In this document: in pieces, positions 1-5,700 of the stretch
Layout: every line of letters starts with the position of its first letter
How positions within the stretch are numbered: the stretch's first letter is position 1
Assembly (NCBI GenBank): GCA_937899365.1
Contig: CALBPH010000500.1
Span: forward strand, 1 to 7,441
Source of the DNA: an uncultured Leptolyngbya sp.
GTDB taxonomy: Bacteria; Cyanobacteriota; Cyanobacteriia; Phormidesmidales; Phormidesmidaceae
Direction: 5' to 3'
DNA: 7,441 nucleotides
Notes under the pieces: generated by a model
Database searches by the model: none
Seen by the model: only the letters and a program-made list of their open reading frames with translations
What the model was told of the DNA's origin: nothing
Translations under genes and position numbers: made by a program

Positions 1-968
1 CGCCTGAACCCGTCGCCGCCGCATCTGCCCCCGTCGCCTCACAAAACGGCAGCAGCTCTGCGTCTAGCGGTCGGCTAATCGCGTCACCCCGAGCCAAAAA
101 ACTAGCCAAGCAGCTTAAAGTAGACATCAAAACCCTGGTCGGTTCTGGCCCCCACGGTCGCATCGTCGCCCAAGACGTCGAAAAAGCAGCCGGTCAAACA
201 CCGACGCCAGTTGCTGCTGCCGTTGCTGCCCCTGCTCCTGCTCTTGCACCAGTCCCCACAATTCCTGCTGCTCCCACCGCTCCACCGCCGGTCCCTGGCC
301 AGGTCACCGCTTTCAATACGATGCAGCAGGCCGTCGTTCGCAACATGAACGCCAGCCTCTCAGTGCCTGTGTTCCGCGTTAGCTATACCATTACCACCGA
401 CGCCCTCGACGCCCTCTACAAGCAAATCAAGCCCAAGGGAGTGACCATGACCGGTCTGCTCTCTAAGGCTGTGGCCATGACATTGGTCAAGCACCCCATC
501 GTAAATGCTAGCTACACCGACGCTGGCATTCAATATAACGGCAGCATCAACGTCGCCGTCGCTGTGGCCATGCCCGATGGGGGGCTAATTACCCCGGTCC
601 TGCGCGGTGCCGACCAAATGGATATCTACTCTCTATCCCGTACTTGGAAAGACCTTGTCGCCCGTTCCCGTAGTAAGCAACTGCAGCCCGAAGAGTACAC
701 CACCGGCACCTTTACCCTATCTAACCTGGGCATGTTTGGCGTAGATAGCTTCGATGCCATTCTGCCCCCTGGCACCGGTTCAATTTTAGCCATCGGCGGT
801 GCTAAGCCTACCGTCATTGCCGATGCCAACGGCATGATGGGTGTCAAAAAGCAGATGACCGTAAACATCACCTGCGATCACCGCATTATCTATGGTGCCG
901 ATGGTGCTGCCTTCTTGAAAGATTTAGCCGACCTAATTGAAAACAATCCCCAGTCGCTGACTCTATAG
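1..968 (+). CDS. pdhC: Pyruvate dehydrogenase E2, dihydrolipoamide acetyltransferase (3' part, 5' end outside window)
   Basis: E2 forms the core of the pyruvate dehydrogenase complex and moves the acetyl group from lipoyl-lysine to CoA in the cytosol. The frame is open from base 3, giving 321 visible residues. An ATG at 321 lies inside the protein and is not the start. Visible parts in order: an Ala/Pro/Ser-rich linker; a peripheral subunit-binding domain at about 72-191 (begins RLIASPRAKKLAKQL, with GPHGRIVAQDVEKAA at its end); a second Ala/Pro linker at about 192-315; then the catalytic acetyltransferase domain, with PDGGLITPVLRGAD, FTLSNLGMFGVDSFDAILPP and the active-site CDHRIIYGADG, whose His codon is 879-881. 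The lipoyl domain, roughly the first 100 residues of a usual cyanobacterial E2, is cut off. The usual DHRxxDG Asp is Tyr, as I recall from plastid-type E2s. A 2-oxoglutarate dehydrogenase E2 is less likely because cyanobacteria generally lack that complex. Codons are mostly C/G-ending, unlike the downstream genes. Cyanobacterial annotations also call this gene odhB. Confidence 0.95.
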   Translation, partial: PEPVAAASAPVASQNGSSSASSGRLIASPRAKKLAKQLKVDIKTLVGSGPHGRIVAQDVEKAAGQTPTPVAAAVAAPAPALAPVPTIPAAPTAPPPVPGQVTAFNTMQQAVVRNMNASLSVPVFRVSYTITTDALDALYKQIKPKGVTMTGLLSKAVAMTLVKHPIVNASYTDAGIQYNGSINVAVAVAMPDGGLITPVLRGADQMDIYSLSRTWKDLVARSRSKQLQPEEYTTGTFTLSNLGMFGVDSFDAILPPGTGSILAIGGAKPTVIADANGMMGVKKQMTVNITCDHRIIYGADGAAFLKDLADLIENNPQSLTL

Positions 969-1027
969 GATTTGTTGATATTCCCTAAAGGGTAAAATCG
1001 TCAGCCCTTCCCACTTTGATTATTCTG

Positions 1028-1065
1028 AAAGACATCGCGTTGAAAAACCGCGATGTCTTTTTATT
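1028..1065 (+). terminator. Rho-independent terminator of the E2 gene
   Basis: The arm at 1028-1039 (AAAGACATCGCG) is perfectly complementary to 1049-1060 (CGCGATGTCTTT). This makes a 12-bp stem with a 9-base loop, followed by a T run (TTTTTATT, 1058-1065, partly in the stem). It lies 60 bases after the E2 stop codon and should isolate that gene from the polysaccharide operon downstream. On the minus strand the trailing T run is only three bases, so it probably works mainly in the plus direction. Confidence 0.9.
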
Positions 1066-1094
1066 AAAAACACATTTCCCATAATCGAGTCAGT

Positions 1095-1205
1095 TAGGGC
1101 AATGGATATCCCTACAAGCTCTAACACACAATCTGAGTTCAGTAAGCCCGAGTAATCCTATTGGGGCAATCCCTTGTGGTTGTCCTACGAAATCGGGGCA
1201 GACAG
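1095..1205. repeat. Degenerate GGGGCAA-type interspersed palindromic repeat (candidate)
   Basis: Two small inverted repeats sit close together. TAGGG (1095-1099) pairs with CCCTA (1110-1114). GGGCAA (1164-1169) pairs with TTGTCC (1180-1185) through one G-U wobble, with the spacer TCCCTTGTGG between them. A further GGGGCAGACAG follows at 1195-1205. From memory, strings of the kind GGGGCAATCCC...GTGGTTGCCCC and GGGGCAGACA are scattered through intergenic regions of many filamentous cyanobacterial genomes, and this looks like a worn copy. Only one copy is visible here, so repeat status rests on resemblance and could be wrong. Confidence 0.35.
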
Positions 1206-1390
1206 CCAAGAGACAACCGGTACCTGAAACACAAAATGCATTAAACCATTCTCTATGGATAAAATTCTCCCGAGGATTGGCAATGGCGAAAAATGGTTGC
1301 TCAATTAGCCAATTTTCTCGATATTCTCGAAAACTCCTGATACTTTGGACTATTTACTGTATCTAAAAAAAGGGCTACCTAGAGGAGATT

Positions 1391-1555
1391 ATGTGACATA
1401 TATTTTATTTTGGTAAATCAGGAACAATAGATCAACACTTATATGAAATTTTCGAGATCCTAGGGATACAAAATACAATTTGTCTGGCTGCTTCATCAAT
1501 AGCAAACAAACTAAACGTGAGCTTGGATGATATTCAGGTGTGTCGCTCTCCTTAA
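1391..1555 (+). pseudogene. Possible small-gene remnant: SD + ATG + immediate TGA, then 52 open codons
   Basis: A purine-rich Shine-Dalgarno-like stretch (AGAGGAGA, 1381-1388) stands just before ATG 1391, but the next codon in frame is TGA (1394-1396). From 1397 the same frame runs open for 52 codons to TAA at 1553-1555. The peptide looks protein-like: it starts HIFYFGKSGTIDQHLYEIFE, contains a run LAASSIANKLNVSLDDIQ and ends VCRSP. The opening (hydrophobic strand, then a helix) faintly recalls the N-terminus of receiver-type regulators, but I do not recognise a family. It could be the 5' end of a decayed gene, a small protein whose second codon mutated to a stop, an ATG-stop leader element upstream of the polysaccharide operon, or chance. 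No good alternative start codon is seen in this frame after the TGA until a GTG late in the frame. Confidence 0.25.
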
Positions 1556-1589
1556 TTAATAACAGTCTTTTGTTTAACTCTCTACGTTT

Positions 1590-1617
1590 GAATGTTCTAT
1601 TCTCAACATTCTGAGAA
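1590..1617. promoter_or_regulatory. Two overlapping perfect inverted repeats, candidate operator or leader hairpins
   Basis: GAATGTT (1590-1596) is the exact inverse of AACATTC (1605-1611), with an 8-base spacer. TTCTCA (1600-1605) is the exact inverse of TGAGAA (1612-1617), with a 6-base spacer. The two repeats share bases 1600-1611, so as RNA hairpins they would exclude each other; as DNA they could be two overlapping regulator half-site pairs. They end 37 bases before the ATG of the export gene, and a possible -10 (TATTCT, 1598-1603) falls inside. The arms are short and chance is possible. Confidence 0.35.
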
Positions 1618-1654
1618 AACTTACTTCTAAGGCTACTAACAATTAACTGTTATC

Positions 1655-2707
1655 ATGAGACTAATCGCATTAGGAATCGGTGTAGCTTTGGGGCTATGGC
1701 CTTCTCCGATGTTATCTGAGTTGGCGATTGCTCAAAGCCCTTCTGGTTTAGAGCAAGATTCCCTGCCTAATAATTTTGCCGATCGCTATGTATTAGGTGT
1801 TGGCGATCAAATTAAATTAGATATTTTTGAAATTCCTGAGATTCAGAATATTCAGCAAACTGTTCTCGTTGACGGTACGATTACACTACCGTGGATCGGT
1901 AAGGTCTCTGTAGCCGGTTTAACCCCCCAAGAAACCGAACAAACCGTTGCTAATTTATACGACTCCTACCTCCATAATCCGCTAGTCACCGTCGATGTTC
2001 TGCAACCCCGACCTCTACAAGTGGGTATCGTCGGCGAGGTCAAACATCCCAGGGGAAATACCCTGCGTATTGGCACCGAGGCGGTAGAAAGTAATATAAG
2101 CCAACAGCGAATTCGCTATTGGCCTACATTAACCCAAGCAATCCAAGCGGCTGGAGGTATTACCCGTTTAGCAAATGTAAGGGCAATTCAAGTACAACGT
2201 CCCTCAGAAGGGACAATTTCTATCGATCTATGGAAATTAATCGAATCAGGAGATATTGAAAAAGATGTTTTACTTAGGGATGGCGATCAGATTCTTATTC
2301 CTGTTGCTTCTGAGATGACAAATGAGGAAATCACTCAGCTGTCGTCTTCAAGTCTTGCCCCCGATGCCATTACAGTCAATATTGTCGGGCAGGTAACCTC
2401 ACCGGGGTCATTACAAGTTCCTTTAAATACGTCTCTTAATCAGGCGCTTTTAGCAGCGGGAGGGTTTACTGAGCGGGCTGATGAGCAAACGGTTGAGTTA
2501 ATCAGGCTCAACCCCAATGGTTCTGTTACCCAACGAGAAATTTTTGTTGATCTAGCTCAGGGCATCAATGAGGACAGCAACCCCATCCTACAAGAGGGAG
2601 ATGCGGTCATTATAGAACGGTCTACGATTGCCACAGCGTCAGATACTGTCAACCAGGTATCGTCACCTCTCTTGAGTATCCTAGGATTACTAAATTTTTT
2701 ATTCTAG
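1655..2707 (+). CDS. Outer-membrane polysaccharide export protein (OPX, Wza/GumB type, SLBB domains)
   Basis: Forms, or helps form, the periplasmic/outer-membrane channel through which Wzy-made capsule or exopolysaccharide leaves the cell. 350 residues. Residues 1-26 look like a Sec signal peptide with a likely cut after A-I-A (24-26). There is no lipobox Cys, so unlike E. coli Wza it does not appear to be a lipoprotein. The Poly_export domain covers about 43-116 (RYVLGVGDQIKLDIFEIPE, then VDGTITLPWIG and GLTPQETE). Two SLBB-type beta-grasp repeats follow, at about 120-215 (VGIVGEVKHPRG, then AIQAAGGIT, ending LLRDGDQILIP) and 238-321 (VNIVGQVTSPGSLQVP, LLAAGGFT, ending LQEGDAVII). The last residues (SPLLSILGLLNFLF) are hydrophobic and may touch the outer membrane, as Wza's C-terminal helix does. 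An in-frame TAA at 1637 leaves ATG 1655 as the only reasonable start, although no good ribosome-binding site precedes it. First gene of a three-gene operon. Identification is firm; the exported polymer is unknown. Confidence 0.95.
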   Translation: MRLIALGIGVALGLWPSPMLSELAIAQSPSGLEQDSLPNNFADRYVLGVGDQIKLDIFEIPEIQNIQQTVLVDGTITLPWIGKVSVAGLTPQETEQTVANLYDSYLHNPLVTVDVLQPRPLQVGIVGEVKHPRGNTLRIGTEAVESNISQQRIRYWPTLTQAIQAAGGITRLANVRAIQVQRPSEGTISIDLWKLIESGDIEKDVLLRDGDQILIPVASEMTNEEITQLSSSSLAPDAITVNIVGQVTSPGSLQVPLNTSLNQALLAAGGFTERADEQTVELIRLNPNGSVTQREIFVDLAQGINEDSNPILQEGDAVIIERSTIATASDTVNQVSSPLLSILGLLNFLF

Positions 2708-2794
2708 GTCTATTTCCCTTAGAGGTTAAAGCTGCAGATGTATTACAAGCAATCTACTTACAGCCTGACAAGATAAGAGATACCCGTATTACCC

Positions 2795-4237
2795 ATGCCA
2801 TCGATTAAATCCCTATACGAAGAACTCTCAGACGAGAATACGTTAAACGATCGTGAAGAATTAGATGTTCATATCTGGCTTGATCGCTACCGTTTTATGA
2901 GGGCGACTCGGCATTCAGCTTGGCTCGTAGGCATCTTCTTTTTCTTACCTATTTTAGGATCGGTGTTCTATTCGACACAAGTGGAACCCACCTATGCTGC
3001 CGATGCCAAGCTTTTATTTAAGTCGACTAGTGCGTCAGTTTTGTCCGGTGTTACTAATCGCGAAGACGCTGTTTTACAGTCGTTGATCGGAGATCAAACA
3101 CCTCTAACTACACAAACAGAATTATTACTATCACGTCCTGTTATTCAAAAGACGATTCAAGAAGTTCGCCCAAAAACCAAAGATGATGATCTTCTAGAAA
3201 CAAAAGATCTGAGAAAAGAAATTGAAATTAAGATTATTGGTGGCACGGATATTCTGCAAATCAGATATGAGCACACGGATCCTAAAATAGCGGCACAGTT
3301 AATCAATACGCTGATTAAAAATTATCAAGAGGAATCCCTTGAGAGTAAACGCTCAGAAATGCGTCGGGTCAAACAATTTATTGGTGAGCAGCTACCTCGT
3401 GTAGAAGAAAATCTGCTGGCGGCTGAGTCTGAGCTGCGCACGTTCCTAGAAAATAACGATGTTATCTCTATTGATGAAGAAACTAAGACCGCTGTTGGCA
3501 CCCTCGACTCAATGCAGCAGGAAATGATTGTGGTTCAGTCAGCTATTGAGGAATCTCGCGTTAGGGTTTCAGACCTACAGGCTGAGCTCAGGCTTTCCTC
3601 TCAAGAAGCTCTAGCCATTGGTCGTTTGAGTGAGGCTTCTTCAGTGCAATCAACGCTTGCCAATCTGCAAGAGGTCAACCAAGAAATAAAAATCAAGAAA
3701 GCACGCTATAAATCTGATAGTCCCATCATGCAGCGCTTGATTACGGAGAGAAATTTACTCAGTCAGTTACTCAATCAAGAAATAGAAGCCGTCTTGGGTG
3801 AGCCCACAGAGGTTACGAGTAATATGCTGTACTCTGACCCAATTCAGTTAGGGTTAATTGAAGATTATATTCAGACAGAGCTTGACTACAATAGCTTACT
3901 CAAGCGTCTAGAGGTGTTGACAACTGCCAATGACGACTACCAGCAGCGAGTTAAAAGCCTACCCCGCCTGGGGCAGAGGCAAAGGGCTCTAGAACGGCAG
4001 TTATCGGCAACCCAAGAAACCTATAAAACCCTGGTAAGACGGCTCGAAGAAATTCAAGTGCAGCAAGATGAAACAATCAACAATAGTCAGCTGATCGAAC
4101 CGGCGGTGGTGCCAACTACGCCGACATCCAGTGGCAAAACACAAATAATTGCCCTAGGAGTGCTAATCGGAACAATATTGAGTGTGTCAACCGCATTGGT
4201 TATGAGTGTATTAACGCCTGGAACGAAACCTCAGTAA
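2795..4237 (+). CDS. Polysaccharide co-polymerase / chain-length regulator (Wzz-Wzc-GumC family, no kinase domain)
   Basis: Inner-membrane protein with a large periplasmic coiled-coil part that controls polymer length and links the Wzy polymerase to the OPX exit protein. 480 residues. A cytoplasmic N-terminus is followed by a first membrane segment at about 41-60 (SAWLVGIFFFLPILG). A Wzz-type domain covers about 60-175 (EPTYAADAKLLF, LLLSRPVIQKTI, ILQIRYEHTDPKIAAQLINT). Long charged helices rich in Glu, Gln and Leu run from about 175 to 330, and a GNVR-like stretch (LPRLGQRQRALERQL, then YKTLVRRLEEIQ) lies at about 388-421. A Pro-rich PAVVPTTPTSSGK precedes the second membrane segment at about 449-471. 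The protein ends nine residues later with no Walker A/B motifs or Tyr-rich tail, so the BY-kinase half of a Wzc-type protein is missing and may be a separate gene elsewhere. In-frame TAA at 2774 makes ATG 2795 the first possible start; the AAGAGA at 2775-2780 is a distant, weak ribosome-binding site. It starts 87 bases after the OPX gene, on the same strand. Confidence 0.93.
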   Translation: MPSIKSLYEELSDENTLNDREELDVHIWLDRYRFMRATRHSAWLVGIFFFLPILGSVFYSTQVEPTYAADAKLLFKSTSASVLSGVTNREDAVLQSLIGDQTPLTTQTELLLSRPVIQKTIQEVRPKTKDDDLLETKDLRKEIEIKIIGGTDILQIRYEHTDPKIAAQLINTLIKNYQEESLESKRSEMRRVKQFIGEQLPRVEENLLAAESELRTFLENNDVISIDEETKTAVGTLDSMQQEMIVVQSAIEESRVRVSDLQAELRLSSQEALAIGRLSEASSVQSTLANLQEVNQEIKIKKARYKSDSPIMQRLITERNLLSQLLNQEIEAVLGEPTEVTSNMLYSDPIQLGLIEDYIQTELDYNSLLKRLEVLTTANDDYQQRVKSLPRLGQRQRALERQLSATQETYKTLVRRLEEIQVQQDETINNSQLIEPAVVPTTPTSSGKTQIIALGVLIGTILSVSTALVMSVLTPGTKPQ

Positions 4238-4274
4238 AGAGAAGTTAGGGAGTTAACACTTCAATTTAAGAACT

Positions 4275-5609
4275 ATGAGCACTACTCTAGATTGTCAAGA
4301 GTTAACACCTCAACGGCCTAAGAACTTACTCTCTCCGTTTGTTAGTAAAATCAAAAAAATTGAATATGGCTTTACCGTCATAGTTCTTTTCCTCTATTCC
4401 AATGACATGACTGAGCTATTTATCTCAGGGGGTGCTAGTGAAGGCGATGGAGTTGATATGCTTTCATTTGACTACAGTCCTGTACGTCGACTTTATTTAA
4501 TTGTTTATCTGTTGACTATTGCACTTGTAAGTTTGCGATGGAAAAAGATACTTTACACATTATTGCAAAATAAATATCTTTTAGTATTGTTGTTGTTAGT
4601 TCCCCTTTCAACCCTGTGGTCTGTAGACCCAGCTACAACAATAAATGCGTCTATCGCCATGATTGGCTCATCTCTGATGGGGGTATATTTAGCCAGCCGA
4701 TATACCCTGCGAGAGCAGCTGCGCATTTTAGGGATTACCTTTGGGCTTGTCCTGGTCGTCAGTTTATTGTTTGTACTGTTTCTCCCACACTATGGAATTA
4801 TGGGTGGGATTCATAGTGGTGCTTGGCGAGGTGTGTCTACCCATAAAAATGGGTTTGGACAGTTAATGGTGTTTACGTCCACACTCTTTTTTGTTTTAGC
4901 CAATACTCAAAGACCTAAATGGCTATATTGGTTAGGCTTTGCGTTAGCATTCACCTCTATTATCTTTTCTAACTCAGGTGGTGCATTACTAAATTTTGTG
5001 ATTGCAACCTCGCTCGCCATCGGCACTCGATTTTTTTGCCTATCTAAAAATCGTTTTATTTTGTTGCTGATTGCCTTTATTTTAGTTGGTTGTTCCTTAT
5101 CAGTATGGTTGCCTGAAATTTTTGCCACTACCCTGGGTGCGGTGGGGAAAGATACGACCCTCACTGGCAGAACCGATCTGTGGCCCTACGCGATTGATAA
5201 AATTATCGAACGACCTTGGCTGGGCTATGGATACAATGCTTTTTGGAATGGATTAGATGGAGAGTCTGCATATATTATCCGGGCGGTGCGGTGGGATACA
5301 CCCAATGCTCACAACGGATTTTTAGATTTATGGTTACAGGTAGGCTTTATTGGACTTTTTATATATATCGCCGCTTTATGGGAAATGTTCTTTAAAGCTG
5401 CTTTGCTGACTCGTATTACCCAGTCTTGGGAGCAAAACTGGATTTTAGCCTTTCTTGTGCTTTCAATTATTAGTAATCTTTCAGAAACGCTAATGATGTC
5501 GAGAAATAGTTTTTCGTGGATTTTATTTCTCTCCTGTGGTTTTTCTGAGTCAATTATATTTAATCGACTTTTGACGTATCGCCGTCAGGCCAGGTTAGTG
5601 CAAAAGTAG
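4275..5609 (+). CDS. Wzy/O-antigen ligase-family membrane protein, probable exopolysaccharide polymerase (ExoQ-like)
   Basis: Probably joins lipid-linked repeat units into a polymer on the periplasmic face of the inner membrane. 444 residues, very hydrophobic, with roughly ten or more membrane segments (for example about 31-43, 73-87, 101-115, 152-171, 195-210, 216-231, 261-279, 352-368, 389-400). It carries the landmarks of the Wzy_C/O-antigen ligase family: WSVDPATT near 116-122, RGVSTHKNGFGQ at 185-196, LTGRTDLW at 296-303 in the periplasmic loop, WLGYGYNAFW at 315-324, and AHNGFLDLWLQVGFIG at 345-360. Family members can be polymerases or ligases. Context with OPX and co-polymerase genes favours a polymerase, and ExoQ-type proteins share these motifs. 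Spacing of 37 bases after the co-polymerase stop indicates one transcript. AGGGAG at 4247-4252 is too far from ATG 4275 to be a normal ribosome-binding site, so translation may be weakly initiated. Substrate cannot be told from sequence. Confidence 0.9.
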   Translation: MSTTLDCQELTPQRPKNLLSPFVSKIKKIEYGFTVIVLFLYSNDMTELFISGGASEGDGVDMLSFDYSPVRRLYLIVYLLTIALVSLRWKKILYTLLQNKYLLVLLLLVPLSTLWSVDPATTINASIAMIGSSLMGVYLASRYTLREQLRILGITFGLVLVVSLLFVLFLPHYGIMGGIHSGAWRGVSTHKNGFGQLMVFTSTLFFVLANTQRPKWLYWLGFALAFTSIIFSNSGGALLNFVIATSLAIGTRFFCLSKNRFILLLIAFILVGCSLSVWLPEIFATTLGAVGKDTTLTGRTDLWPYAIDKIIERPWLGYGYNAFWNGLDGESAYIIRAVRWDTPNAHNGFLDLWLQVGFIGLFIYIAALWEMFFKAALLTRITQSWEQNWILAFLVLSIISNLSETLMMSRNSFSWILFLSCGFSESIIFNRLLTYRRQARLVQK

Positions 5610-5614
5610 AATGG

Positions 5615-5700
5615 GGCAGTCACCAATGGCAATGTCCATAGTTGTTGCCATTGGCTATGGGCCTTTAAAGGCTCACATAACAATGCTACCAGGGACTGCC
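5615..5700. terminator. Nested inverted repeats in the convergent gap, probable bidirectional terminator
   Basis: Between the convergent stops, CCAATGGCAA (5623-5632) is the perfect inverse of TTGCCATTGG (5645-5654), a 10-bp stem with a 12-base loop. An alternative stem joins CCATAG (5636-5641) with CTATGG (5655-5660) and cannot form together with the first. GCCTTTAAAGGC (5661-5672) is a perfect 12-base palindrome immediately after. An outer pair, GGCAGTC (5615-5621) and GACTGCC (5694-5700), encloses everything and reaches into the 3' end of the CHAT gene. No clear T run follows on either strand, so this is not a textbook intrinsic terminator, but position and symmetry suit ending both transcripts. 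Confidence 0.6.

Larger units (their letters stand above)
1063..1654. other. 592-base AT-rich intergenic region upstream of the polysaccharide operon
   Basis: No intact gene was found on either strand. The region contains the degenerate GGGGCAA-type repeat at 1095-1205, a loose 6-bp inverted repeat (ATTGGC 1276-1281 with GCCAAT 1308-1313), a short direct repeat TCTCGA-TAT-TCTCGA just after it, the interrupted frame at 1391-1555, and overlapping palindromes at 1590-1617. The operon promoter is most likely here. I could not find a convincing -35/-10 pair: TATTCT at 1598-1603 is the best -10 candidate close to the gene, and its nearest -35-like match (TTTAAC, 1573-1578) is poor. Confidence 0.6.

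Noticed and set aside
626..871. Open frame on the minus strand within the E2 gene
   Set aside because: It lies wholly inside a strongly supported conserved domain on the other strand and has no recognisable protein features.
321..968. ATG 321 as the start of a complete 215-residue acyltransferase
   Set aside because: The same frame is open from base 3 and encodes a clear subunit-binding domain and linkers directly upstream, so this Met is internal.
1345..1365. TTGGAC (1345-1350) and TATCTA (1360-1365) as a promoter
   Set aside because: The spacer is only nine bases, far too short for a sigma-70 type promoter.
1063..1654. CRISPR array, tRNA or insertion-sequence ends in the long intergenic gap
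   Set aside because: No regularly spaced repeats, no cloverleaf with a recognisable T-arm, and no transposase or paired terminal repeats were seen.
4616..4816. Second plus-strand frame inside the Wzy-family gene
   Set aside because: Overlaps a convincing membrane protein and shows low-complexity, unstructured sequence; no sign of a programmed frameshift.
5028..5040. T run in the polymerase gene as a possible frameshift site
   Set aside because: The run of seven T reads straight through as part of a normal frame and the protein continues with family motifs on both sides.
4907..5164. Minus-strand open frame inside the Wzy-family gene
   Set aside because: A shadow of the membrane-protein coding sequence, with no domain, no supporting start signal and no independent context.
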